From: Roseospirillum parvum
Lineage (GTDB): Bacteria; Pseudomonadota; Alphaproteobacteria; Rhodospirillales; Rhodospirillaceae
Direction: 5' to 3'
DNA: 64,000 nucleotides
Assembly (NCBI RefSeq): GCF_900100455.1
Contig: NZ_FNCV01000009.1
Span: forward strand, 34,542 to 98,541
Shown here piece by piece: positions 20,689 to 28,382 of the stretch (position 1 is its first letter; the number at the start of each line of letters is the position of its first letter). Position numbers and translations under genes: made by a program. The notes beneath the pieces are model-generated. The model was not told the DNA's origin. It saw nothing but the letters and a program-made list of their open reading frames with translations, and searched no databases.

Positions 20689-21834
20689 ATGACGGGCAGG
20701 AAAGGCGCAGGGGTGACCACCCAGTGGCGACTGGCCCGCCGCCGGGCGGGGCGCGCGGCGCGGCGCCTGGGCTTTCCCGCCCCGCGCCTGCTGGCGGTGG
20801 CCTTCATCGCCCCCAGTCTGGCCCTGCTGCTGTTCGGCCCGGTGGTTCTGTTAATCCTGCTGGCTCTGCTTGTAATCCTGCTGGTTCTGCTTGGTCGCGT
20901 GGGGGTGGAGATCGCCGCCTGCGCCGGTGGCGCCTGCGGGGGCGGTCCCAGTGCCGCCTTCCAACTGCTCCAGACACTGGTTCTCGGCTTGGGCGGGGCG
21001 CTCACCCTGTACCTGCTGGCCAAGCGCGCCGACGCCATGCAGCGTACCGCCCAGGCCAACGTGGAAGCCCTGAACAAGCGCACCGAAGAGCTGCGCCTGA
21101 CCCGCCGCGACCACCTCAGCCGGCGGTTCTCCGAAGCCGTCAAACAACTGGGCGACGAGAAGATGGCGATCCGCCTGGGCGGCATCGCCGCCCTGGGCGC
21201 GGTGGGCCAGGAAACGGACTCCGAGGCCGACAGGCGCATGGTGTTGGATGTCCTGTGCGCCTTCGTGCGGACCGGGCGCACCAGGTTCGCGGATCGCGAC
21301 GACACTCTCGGACCGGCGCCAGAGGACATGCTGGCGGCCGTCAAGACGTGCGGAGCCATCCCGTGTCCCCAGGGGTATCACCGTGATCTGAGATGAGTGA
21401 ATTTCCGGGACGCGGAGATTCCGGACATTAATCTGTTCGGCTCATTGTTGGGTTTTGCGAAACTGGATTGGTGCGTACTTTCCGATGCAAACCTCTCGCA
21501 TGCCATTCTTTTGGGTGCCGACCTTTCACAGGTCGACCTTTTCCATGCTGATCTGACATGGAGCCTCCTTAGGGATGCCACCCTAAGAGGCGCTGAGCTT
21601 ACTCGCGCCAACCTGACCGACGCCATCCTGACCAACGCCGATCTGACCAACGCCGATCTGACCAGCGCCGATCTGACCAGCGCCGATCTGACCAGCGCCT
21701 ACCTGAAAGGCGCCGACCTCACGCGTGCCAATCTCACCAACGCCAAGGTCACCGTCGAGCAACTGCGCCAGGCCAAGTCACTGAAAGGCGCCAAGGGATT
21801 GCCGGAAGAGCTTCAGCCCCTCGCCGAGGAGTGA
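20689..21834 (+). pseudogene. Membrane-anchored pentapeptide-repeat protein split by an in-frame TGA
   Basis: One reading frame runs from ATG 20689 to TGA 21832-21834 with a single internal TGA at 21394-21396. The codon right after it (GTG 21397) continues the same protein. The upstream part (235 residues) has a hydrophobic hairpin (PRLLAVAFIAP... and a second helix after CAGGACGGG), a cytosolic helix and the MAIRLGGIAALGAVGQ-type segment seen before pentapeptide repeats in this family. The downstream part (145 residues) is about 15 pentapeptides of A(D/N)LTx type. Together they form the usual architecture, so the TGA looks like a nonsense mutation. Independent re-initiation at GTG 21397, or readthrough, remains possible. 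Start is supported by GGAGGGAGG upstream. Confidence 0.75.
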
Positions 21835-21900
21835 GCGGGGCGGGGTCGGGGTCCCGGGGTCGCGGGATCGGCCAACCTGAAGCCTTGCATTCCCATCAAT

Positions 21901-21934
21901 GAAAAAGGGCCCCTCACCATCGTGAGGGGCCCTT
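21901..21934 (-). terminator. Intrinsic terminator of tolC
   Basis: A perfect 13-base stem (AAGGGCCCCTCAC / GTGAGGGGCCCTT) with a 4-base loop. On the minus strand it is followed by a run of T (from AAAAA at 21902-21906). It lies about 40 bases beyond the tolC stop, and could also end the plus-strand pentapeptide gene. Confidence 0.85.
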
Positions 21935-21975
21935 GTGGCGTGTCGGCAGCGTAGGGGGGGCGGGGTTCGCCGGTC

Positions 21976-23406
21976 CTACTTGTCGCCGTTCTGCGGCATC
22001 CAGCGGGAGTCCTTGTCGGCTTCCACGTTGCCGCCGAACCACTGGTCGCGCACCTCGTCGTAGTGCTGGCCGGGGTCGTAGAGGCCGGTGCCCAGACCCA
22101 GGCCGGCGGCGGTCATGCGGCCGATGGCGCTGAGCAACTGGAAGCTGGTCAGCGCCTCGTCGCGCTGCGCCTCGACCAGATCGACCCGGGCGTTGAGCAA
22201 CTCCTGCTCGGCGTCGAGCACGTCGAGCACCGTGCGCGAGCCCACCTGGGCCTCGCGCTGCACCCCTTCCAGGGCGATCTCGGCGGCCTCGATCTGGGCC
22301 CGGATCGACTTGATGCGGGCCTGCGCGGTGGACAGGTTGTCCCACGCCGTGGCCACCGTCTCGCGGGCCGACTGCCGGGCTTCCTCCACCTGGATGCGGC
22401 GCTGGCCGGCGGTGTGCTTGGCCTGGCGAAGCTGCGAGTAGACCCCGCCGCCCTGGTACAGGGGCACGGTCAGGGTGGCGGCGATCTGGGCGTCCTCGCT
22501 CATCGAATCGGGTGCCGTGGTGTGCAGGCCGCGGCTGACGCTGGCCGAAACGTCCAGGCTGGGCAGCAACTGACCCTTGGTCTGCTCGATGTTGGCCTCG
22601 GCGGCGCGGGCGGTGTAGTCGGCGGCGCGCACCGCCGGGGCCCCGGTCAGGGCCAGTTCGATGGCTGCCTCAAGGTCCTTGGGCAGGCCGTTGACCGGCC
22701 GCGTCGCCTCCAGGCTTTCCGGGGGGTGGCCGATAACCCGCTGGTAGGTGGCGCGCGACGACTGCAGGTTGCCCTCGGCCTGGATGCGGTCGGCAATGGC
22801 GCCGGCCAGCCGGGCCTCGGCCTGCGAAACGTCGGTGCGGGTGATTTCGCCGACCCGGAAGCGGTCCTGGGTGGCCTCCAACTGGCGGCGCAGCACCTGC
22901 TCGTTGTTGGTGTTCAGCTCGACCACGGCGATGTCGCGGACCACGTCCAGATAGGCCTGCACGGCCTCCAGCAGCACGTCCTGCTCGACCGACAGCAGCC
23001 GGTAGCGCTGGGCCATCACCGTGAACTCGGCCTCTTCCACGCCGTAGGTGGTCTGGAAGCCGTCGAACAGGTTCTGGGTGACCTCGGCCGACAGGGTGCG
23101 GCCGGTGTAGTTGTCGGTGTACTTGGCCGACTGGTTGCTGGTCCGCCAGGTGCGCGACAGGCCGCCGGAGAGGGTGACGTCGGGCCGCCAGCCGGCCAGG
23201 GCCTGGGGCACGTTCTCGTCCACCGCGCGCAGCTCGGCGCGGCTGGCTTCCAGGGCCGGGTTGCCCTGATAGGCGGCGATCAGCGCCTCCTCCAGGGTTT
23301 CGGCAAGGGCCGGCTGGGGCGCGGCGACGGCCAGCCCGAGCAGCACCGGCAGGGTCCGGGCAAGCAGGCGGCGGCGCGGCGACGGGGTCTTGGCGACTGG
23401 GGGCAT
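21976..23406 (-). CDS. tolC: TolC-family outer-membrane efflux/secretion channel
   Basis: A 476-residue outer-membrane channel protein with a signal peptide (RRRLLARTLPVLLGLAVAAPQPALA, cleaved before ETLEEAL). Two OEP domains of long coiled helices follow, each with typical segments such as LDVVRDIAVVELN and GSRTVLDVLDAEQELLNARV. Start ATG 23406 is chosen to give a normal signal peptide. It works with inner-membrane RND/ABC pumps or type I secretion systems elsewhere in the genome. It lies next to a pcm-like gene on the same strand, a pairing common in alphaproteobacteria. Confidence 0.92.
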   Translation of the reverse strand: MPPVAKTPSPRRRLLARTLPVLLGLAVAAPQPALAETLEEALIAAYQGNPALEASRAELRAVDENVPQALAGWRPDVTLSGGLSRTWRTSNQSAKYTDNYTGRTLSAEVTQNLFDGFQTTYGVEEAEFTVMAQRYRLLSVEQDVLLEAVQAYLDVVRDIAVVELNTNNEQVLRRQLEATQDRFRVGEITRTDVSQAEARLAGAIADRIQAEGNLQSSRATYQRVIGHPPESLEATRPVNGLPKDLEAAIELALTGAPAVRAADYTARAAEANIEQTKGQLLPSLDVSASVSRGLHTTAPDSMSEDAQIAATLTVPLYQGGGVYSQLRQAKHTAGQRRIQVEEARQSARETVATAWDNLSTAQARIKSIRAQIEAAEIALEGVQREAQVGSRTVLDVLDAEQELLNARVDLVEAQRDEALTSFQLLSAIGRMTAAGLGLGTGLYDPGQHYDEVRDQWFGGNVEADKDSRWMPQNGDK

Positions 23407-23616
23407 GGACTTTCCGTAGTCTGATTGGATGGGGCTGCCGGGCACCATGGCCGGCGAGGGCCGGCCGGCGCCATTGACGGCACGTTGGGGGTCATCTTCC
23501 AGGTTTGCCGAATCGGCGCAAGGGGATTGTGGTCGACGGGGCCTGTGACGGGGGCGAATTCGGCCGGGTGTTGCGTCTCGGCCAGATCGCGCCCGGGATG
23601 AATATGGGGGCGGGAA

Positions 23617-24267
23617 TTAAAACCGGAAGCGCGGCTGGGGATCAAAGCCGGGCAGACGGCCAACCACCGCGTCGAACGCGGCGAACCGGCCGACGCCTTG
23701 GCCCTCGTGGGTGTAGATCACGCCACGTCCGATGGGCGCCGTGCCTTCCACCGCCACCAGCCGGCCGCCATCGGCCAACTGGTCGAGCAGGGCAGTCGGC
23801 ACCTTGGGTACCATCCCGTCGACGAAGATCACGTCATAGGGGGCCTGGTCGGGGTAGCCCTCGGCCAGCGGCCCGGTGACCACGGTGGCGTTGAGCACAC
23901 CCAGGTCGGTCAGGGCCTCGGTGGCCTTGGCGGCCAGGGCAGGGTCGACCTCGAGGGCGACCACCGCCGAGGCCAGCCGGGCCAGCACCGCCGCCGCATA
24001 GCCGGTGGCGCAGCCGACCACCAGGGCGGCCTCGTCGGCCTCGACCTCCGCCGCCTGGAGCAGGCGGGCGAACACCCGGGGCTCCATCAGCGCGCGGCCG
24101 GGGGCGACCGGCAGGTCCTCGTCGGCATAGGCCACGCCCCACAGCGAGCGGGGCAGGAAGCGTTCGCGCGGGATGTCGGCCAGGGCCGTCAGGATCAACG
24201 GATCGGTCACCCGGTTGGCGTTGACCTGATGGGTGATCATGTTCTGGCGGGCGGTGCTGAGGTCCAT
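23617..24267 (-). CDS. Protein-L-isoaspartate O-methyltransferase-like protein
   Basis: 216 residues of the PCMT family: MDLSTARQNMITHQVNANRVTDPLILTAL is the usual opening, and RERFLPRSLWGVAYADEDLP leads into the Rossmann domain. The SAM-binding motif I reads VVGCATGYAAAVLA instead of the canonical E(I/V)GTGSGYxAAVLA, so the acidic residue and GSG are altered. ALEVDPALA and VIFVDGMVPKVP fit motifs post-I and II. Activity as a repair methyltransferase is therefore uncertain. It lies upstream of tolC (210-base gap), a conserved alphaproteobacterial neighbourhood. Confidence 0.8.
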   Translation of the reverse strand: MDLSTARQNMITHQVNANRVTDPLILTALADIPRERFLPRSLWGVAYADEDLPVAPGRALMEPRVFARLLQAAEVEADEAALVVGCATGYAAAVLARLASAVVALEVDPALAAKATEALTDLGVLNATVVTGPLAEGYPDQAPYDVIFVDGMVPKVPTALLDQLADGGRLVAVEGTAPIGRGVIYTHEGQGVGRFAAFDAVVGRLPGFDPQPRFRF

Positions 24268-24418
24268 GGCGTCGGGCCCTTTTGAGGGGGGGGTGAGGGG
24301 CCGGGTCGGCAGGCCGGAAATATATATCAGGATATGGTTATAGGGGGCGGTGGGGCGGTCGATCAAGGCGTCGGGATCGACCTTTTGATCGACCTCTTGT
24401 AAGGGCCCGCACTTTTCC

Positions 24419-24447
24419 TTGACCGGCCGCCTGGGGCTGGCTATAAA
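24419..24447 (+). promoter_or_regulatory. Sigma-70 type promoter for tRNA-Cys
   Basis: TTGACC (24419-24424) and TATAAA (24442-24447) are separated by exactly 17 bases, about 90 bases upstream of tRNA-Cys on the same strand. No other gene lies between. It probably drives both tRNA genes. Confidence 0.7.
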
Positions 24448-24536
24448 CCGGCCCTCCGTCGCGGGGGCGCCCGTCGCGGCCGGGGAGGGCAGGGGACATC
24501 CCGCCCACCCACGGACCGGACAGGCAATACCGGACC

Positions 24537-24610
24537 GGCCGGGTGGCAGAGTGGTCATGCAGCGGACTGCAAATCCGCGTACATCGGTTCGATTCCGGTC
24601 CCGGCCTCCA
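24537..24610 (+). tRNA. tRNA-Cys (anticodon GCA)
   Basis: 74 bases including encoded CCA. The acceptor arms are GGCCGGG (24537-24543) and CCCGGCC (24600-24606) with discriminator T. The anticodon stem-loop is GCGGACTGCAAATCCGC and the T arm contains GGTTCGATTCC. All cloverleaf arms pair. Confidence 0.95.
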
Positions 24611-24684
24611 TGCCAGCCCTTTCGGCGCCCGATCCGGTGTTGCCGATCCGGTGTCTGGCGACGGAGTAAAGAGAGCGCGGCTGA

Positions 24685-24759
24685 TCCGGCGTAGCTCAAC
24701 GGTAGAGCATGCGGCTGTTAACCGCAGGGTTGTAGGTTCGAATCCTACCGCCGGAGCCA
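24685..24759 (+). tRNA. tRNA-Asn (anticodon GTT); integration target
   Basis: 75 bases including CCA. The acceptor arms are TCCGGCG (24685-24691) and CGCCGGA (24749-24755). The anticodon loop is CTGTTAA in GCGGCTGTTAACCGC, and the T arm is TAGGTTCGAATCCTA. Its last 17 bases are duplicated at 36140-36156, marking it as the attachment site of the neighbouring element. The gene is left intact by integration. Confidence 0.95.
24743..24759 (+). other. attL core (3' end of tRNA-Asn)
   Basis: TCCTACCGCCGGAGCCA, identical to 36140-36156. Integration of tyrosine-recombinase elements into the 3' end of a tRNA leaves exactly this kind of direct repeat. Confidence 0.88.
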
Positions 24760-25384
24760 TCTCGGGCTTTAGGCCCTTGATTTTCCTCAAAAATACGGGC
24801 GGCGGGGAACGGCACCCGCCTAAACCCCAGCCTACGGCAAAACGATGGGGCGCCCTGGCCTTTTGCGGGGCCGACGGACGGGGGCCGCTCCCTCATGGCC
24901 CATCCCCGCGCCCGCCTAAAACGGTCCCCAAGGCCCGTTTCCGAACCCGCCTAAATGGCCGATAGTGCGCTGCCAGGGCTCAGGGATCGGGCGCCGGTGG
25001 GGCGACTGTCTGGGCGCCCGCCTAAATGGCCGATAGGCCATTCGTCGGGAAGGCGAATCGGGCGGCTGTGGGCGTTCCGGGGACGGCACTGGGCCATCCT
25101 TCGGCCCATCCCCCAGCCTGTCCCCAACGGACCACCGCCCATCCCTCAGAGTCGCCACCCCGTGGCCAAGGGCACACCATGAAGCGGGCGCCGGTAGGGT
25201 CGGGTGCGGGGGCGGGGGACGCTCGCCGGGGACCACGGGAGGGGCTTTACGTGCCATTCTGCGGCCGGGTCCGCTCCCTTAGCCAAGGGGTGACAGAATC
25301 GGTCACATCACTCTACCCAGGTCATGGCAGCCTTGAGCCAGCAGTGATATTCTGTGTCCGTAATGGAGGGCACAGGGGGCGACC
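24760..25384. promoter_or_regulatory. Gene-free left end of the element with repeated CCCGCCTAAA sites
   Basis: No convincing gene. It contains CCCGCCTAAA at 24815-24824, 24911-24920, 24946-24955 and 25017-25026, all on the plus strand. The last two extend to a 19-base match, CCCGCCTAAATGGCCGATA. A fifth copy lies at 35972-35981 next to the integrase start. Sites repeated near both att ends are what integrase arm-type or excisionase binding sites look like. A GTGAC-N7-GTCAC inverted repeat at 25290-25306 may be an operator for the GIY-YIG gene. Confidence 0.6.
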
Positions 25385-26218
25385 ATGCAGGATTTCTCTT
25401 TCAATGATATCATCACACGTCGAGGCTATCCGTTAAAGGGTTCAAAAATGCTCCGGCACGACAAGACCGCCGTTGCAGAGTGGAGGCAGAGCCGCAGTTC
25501 TTTTGAATGCTTTACATCGTATCATCGTGGAGACCATTGGACCCCTTATGGTCCCAAGGTTGTATACGCATTTCAATTTCTGCCTATAAGTAACGGGGCC
25601 GCCATATTCGTTGGAGCCCATAAAATTCTTGATACCTGGATAGTCGGAGATGGCGAGAGGAAACCAGTGCTTTGGGATGCTAATTGTCTGTTGAAACCAG
25701 AGCCGAATCACTATGCCTATGATTTAGAGGTTTTGAGTGTGTTTGATGATTTAATCGAAAGAGTTTTAATAGACTGGGGGCCTGGTGTGAAGGCATGGCA
25801 TCAATGGGCTGAGAGGCGCCCCAAGCCTATCATTGAACTTCGGGCGGACGCAGAAGAAGCGGAGTTCCCAGGCTTCGCGGCGTTCCAATCGTCCATCGAA
25901 GATGTGACCTTGATGCCCCGGACTTGGCAGGCAGCATTGAGCAATGTTCAAGGGGTCTACTTGTTGGTCTGTCCAGAAACAGGAAACCTCTACGTTGGTT
26001 CAGCGACCGGCGAACGGGGTTTTATGGGGCGGTGGGCGTCCTACGCGACAGACGGGCACGGCGGGAACAAGCTGCTCAAAAACCGCAAGCGGGTCAACTA
26101 TGCGGTTTCAATTCTTGAGGTCGCGTCGCCCGATATGTCATCGGAGGATGTTCTGCGGAGGGAAGCGGCCTGGAAGGCAAAGCTTGGCAGCCGGGCACAC
26201 GGGCTGAACGCGAACTGA
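25385..26218 (+). CDS. GIY-YIG nuclease-domain protein, element cargo
   Basis: 277 residues. The C-terminal third is a GIY-YIG nuclease with G190-V-Y192, Y203-V-G205, R216 in GRWASY, catalytic-position E260 in LRREAAW and a final N275 in HGLN: the full family pattern. The N-terminal 180 residues form a separate domain I do not recognise (conserved-looking YAFQFLPIS, FVGAHKILDTW). Base composition is clearly more AT-rich than the host and the rest of the element, suggesting recent acquisition. It sits at the end opposite the integrase, divergent from the packaging genes, where satellites often carry anti-phage cargo. A defence role is inference. Confidence 0.75.
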   Translation: MQDFSFNDIITRRGYPLKGSKMLRHDKTAVAEWRQSRSSFECFTSYHRGDHWTPYGPKVVYAFQFLPISNGAAIFVGAHKILDTWIVGDGERKPVLWDANCLLKPEPNHYAYDLEVLSVFDDLIERVLIDWGPGVKAWHQWAERRPKPIIELRADAEEAEFPGFAAFQSSIEDVTLMPRTWQAALSNVQGVYLLVCPETGNLYVGSATGERGFMGRWASYATDGHGGNKLLKNRKRVNYAVSILEVASPDMSSEDVLRREAAWKAKLGSRAHGLNAN

Positions 26219-26227
26219 AGGGTTGCG

Positions 26228-26443
26228 ATGACAGGGATTCCACCCGGTCACTATTGGGAGTTGATGATGTCTGAAGAATGCTACTCGATAGACGAGAATG
26301 GAAACAAGGTTGACGCTTGGATCCATGAAGAGCTGCTCGGCGATGACGATGCTATTAGTCAGTATAGCATTGACGCTTGGCGGAAGGCTGGGCTTTCTGA
26401 AGAGACCATTGCCAAGTGGACCAAAGGAAAAAGGATCATATGA
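26228..26443 (+). CDS. Small acidic protein, possible partner of the GIY-YIG protein
   Basis: 71 residues from ATG 26228 (GAAGGG 5 bases upstream), or 58-59 residues from ATG 26264/26267 (GGGAG upstream). It begins 9 bases after the nuclease stop, so the two are surely co-transcribed. The sequence YSIDENGNKVDAWIHEELLGDDDAISQYSIDAWRKAG in outline is acidic with a basic tail KWTKGKRII. No family is recognised. A regulator or inhibitor of the nuclease is a guess from position only. The following +1 frame carries a zinc-ribbon-like C-S-A-C-G segment (see findings). Confidence 0.5.
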   Translation: MTGIPPGHYWELMMSEECYSIDENGNKVDAWIHEELLGDDDAISQYSIDAWRKAGLSEETIAKWTKGKRII

Positions 26444-26550
26444 CCTGCAACGGTTCGGATGTTCGGCCTGTGGGTCGAAGGCAGTGGATTGCCGACCTGA
26501 GTATTACGGCGCACCCGAGGGGCCGGTGTGTAAGCATGTTGAATAAGTTA

Positions 26551-26583
26551 ACCCGCCCCCGGCATTGATCCGAGGGCGGGTCT
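26551..26583 (+). terminator. Terminator between cargo and morphogenesis genes
   Basis: ACCCGCCC...GGGCGGGT (26551-26581) with an interrupted inner stem, followed by CTTCCTTT. It lies at the convergence of the plus-strand GIY-YIG unit and the minus-strand operon (93-residue gene stop at 26598), so it can serve both. Confidence 0.7.
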
Positions 26584-26597
26584 TCCTTTGGGCTCGA

Positions 26598-26879
26598 TCA
26601 CCCGGCCATCGCCGGGGCGGGCTGGGGCGCGGTGCTGTTCGCCCTTTCACACGCGGCCATTGCGGCCTTCAACACGCGCCCCCGGCGGTTGGTCTCGCCT
26701 ACGCGCCACCGGGCCATCGCCAGGGGCTCCTTCGGAAGTTGATCGAGTCGGGCCAAGTCCCAGAGGGCTGCGTCCCACACCTCGTATGGGCGGGCGTGCG
26801 GGTCCCGTTCGGCCAGCGCGACGGCCTCGCGCACGCTGGCGGCGAGTTGCTTTTTGGTGGTGCGTTCCGAGTGTTCCAT
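26598..26879 (-). CDS. Unknown protein, last gene of the element's leftward operon
   Basis: 93 residues from ATG 26879: MEHSERTTKKQLAASVREAVALAERDPHARPYEVWDAALWDLARLDQ in outline, helical and charged, with an Ala/Pro tail. No family is recognised. It lies 28 bases after the 200-residue gene and is probably co-transcribed with it. Its content resembles small helical phage or satellite proteins, but this is only an impression. Confidence 0.5.
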   Translation of the reverse strand: MEHSERTTKKQLAASVREAVALAERDPHARPYEVWDAALWDLARLDQLPKEPLAMARWRVGETNRRGRVLKAAMAACERANSTAPQPAPAMAG

Positions 26880-26907
26880 TCCGAGTGTCCTTTCTGTTGG
26901 GGTGCCG

Positions 26908-27510
26908 CTATGCGGCGAGATCGTCGGGGCACATGATTTTTCCGTCCTTCTTTGCGGCGCGGCGCCATGCGCCAACGTCGGTGGCCGTCATTTCGGCGCG
27001 GGTGCGCTCACTGATACGCGCCGCGACCTCACTGTCTGGCAAAGCCGGATCAAGCAGAAGGTCGCTCGCCTCATAGAACCGGATAAGCCTTTTCGCAATC
27101 AAGGCAGGCTGGACAACCGTGGGATAGCGTGCCCGGATCGCCCGTTTCAAACATGAAATGCGGGGCGGAGGGGCTTTGCTCTCAATGGCATCGTCCAGGG
27201 TGGTGCCCTCGATTGCGAAGGCATCGGCCAGAAGGCGCCAATACACTTCGATCACGTCATAGGGAACGCGCAGGCGCGGACGGCCAGCGGCGGACGCCAG
27301 CGCGTGACTGCGAGACGCGGCCCAAAGAACGCGGCCTGTCGCGGTCGTGCTGGCGATCCGCTGCAAGGCGGCGGGGATGGACTCGCCCGGTTCGGCGGCC
27401 AGTTCGGCAGCAGACCACAAGACCCGCGTCCATCCGGCGGACGTCAACGCGCTGGGGTTGTGCTGGGCAAGGGCGACGTACCGGGCGATTTCGTCGGGAG
27501 AGATTGACAT
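26908..27510 (-). CDS. Unknown element protein
   Basis: 200 residues from ATG 27510 (MSISPDEIARYVALAQHNPSAL), with GAGGT upstream. Predominantly alpha-helical, no membrane segment; it contains RVPYDVIEVYWRLLADAF and a C-terminal MTATDVGAWRRAAKKDGKI. No family recognised. It lies 109 bases after the head-morphogenesis-like gene. Conservation in related elements would be needed to suggest a role. Confidence 0.6.
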   Translation of the reverse strand: MSISPDEIARYVALAQHNPSALTSAGWTRVLWSAAELAAEPGESIPAALQRIASTTATGRVLWAASRSHALASAAGRPRLRVPYDVIEVYWRLLADAFAIEGTTLDDAIESKAPPPRISCLKRAIRARYPTVVQPALIAKRLIRFYEASDLLLDPALPDSEVAARISERTRAEMTATDVGAWRRAAKKDGKIMCPDDLAA

Positions 27511-27619
27511 GCGGGACCTCGTTGTTTGGGGGTGGGGACCGGCGGGCCGGTGTGACGGAGCGATGCCGGTCCCCACAGACTGCCCCGCGACCACCGCGAC
27601 GAAGGGCAGCGTTTCAGGG

Positions 27620-28216
27620 TCAGGCGCGGCGGGACTCTGCCCACAGGCGGCGGCCTTCTGGCGTGTCCGCGACCTTGGAGAAGGCGGTGAAAAAATCCTC
27701 GCCGGTCTCCGCAGCGCGCGCCTTCGCCAGATTGTCCAAAGCAGACGGCGGCGGGTTTGCGGCCACCTTCGCAACCGGGGCGGCAGGTTCCGCCGCTCGT
27801 TCTGCCCGGATCAAGGCCATCATGTCCGTGTCGCGGTCGGCCAGCAGGCGGCTAACGGCAGCTTCGACTGTTTCGCCTTTGCGGGCCTTGGACTGGGCCA
27901 GTTCGTGAAGGGCGCCCTTCCAGTCGCTTTTGTTTCCATACTGATGCAGGCCGGCATGGGCAGCTTTGAGCAATTTTTCAGAGTGAGACATGGGGGGCGA
28001 TCCTTTCATGGTGCTCGTCGCCGGGGCTGGCGTCGGGATGGCTTCGAGGGCCTTCGCCAATGGCGCCGGTTCGATGGCGTCGGGGTCATGTCGTTTGAAA
28101 AGTGTAACGACCGCGCCGGGGTTGGCGGGTTCATCAACGAGGGACAGTTCGTCGAGTTGAATATCCCGCAAAAAGTGTCGCCGGGGGCGGGCTGGGGCTG
28201 GGTTCAGTTTGCTCAT
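27620..28216 (-). CDS. Head-morphogenesis-like protein (XkdF / prohead-protease C-terminal motif)
   Basis: 198 residues from ATG 28216. Residues about 15-45 read FLRDIQLDELSLVDEPANPGAVVTLFKR in outline. The (E/L)SLVD-PANP-A-V pattern is found in XkdF-like and HK97-type prohead protease families. The catalytic protease core that normally precedes it is missing. After a Pro/Ala linker, the rest (about residues 80-198, HSEKLLKAAHAGLHQYGN...) is helical and unrecognised. The start lies 5 bases after the 53-residue gene's stop. It may bind or reshape helper-phage capsid precursors, but this is inference. Confidence 0.55.
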   Translation of the reverse strand: MSKLNPAPARPRRHFLRDIQLDELSLVDEPANPGAVVTLFKRHDPDAIEPAPLAKALEAIPTPAPATSTMKGSPPMSHSEKLLKAAHAGLHQYGNKSDWKGALHELAQSKARKGETVEAAVSRLLADRDTDMMALIRAERAAEPAAPVAKVAANPPPSALDNLAKARAAETGEDFFTAFSKVADTPEGRRLWAESRRA

Positions 28217-28220
28217 GGCG

Positions 28221-28382
28221 TCAGTCAAGGCCTGTCCTCCCGTCCAGGATGGCGAACACGTCCGGCAGCACGTCGCGGGCGTCGGCGGCAATGGTCCGCA
28301 AATCGCGCCCTTCGTCATCGTCTGCCAGCAGGGCGGACAGGTCGTCCGGTTCGTCGTCGGTGGGGCGCGGGCGGGGGGTCAT
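28221..28382 (-). CDS. Small acidic element protein (53 aa)
   Basis: Starts at ATG 28382, overlapping the stop of the upstream coiled-coil gene by one base (TGATG), and ends at TGA 28221-28223 just before the next gene. The sequence (MTPRPRPTDDEPDDLSALL...ARDVLPDVFAILDG) is acidic. The tight start/stop coupling on both sides is the main evidence that it is translated. Function unknown. Confidence 0.6.
   Translation of the reverse strand: MTPRPRPTDDEPDDLSALLADDDEGRDLRTIAADARDVLPDVFAILDGRTGLD

Noticed and set aside
21625..21710. Tandem 15-base repeats looking like a short repeat array
   Set aside because: They are the coding sequence of identical pentapeptides (ADLTN/ADLTS) in the pentapeptide-repeat protein, not a CRISPR or regulatory array.
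24760..25260. Possible second tRNA or small gene after tRNA-Asn
   Set aside because: No further cloverleaf or coding frame with a ribosome binding site was found; the repeated 10-mers explain the visible structure better.
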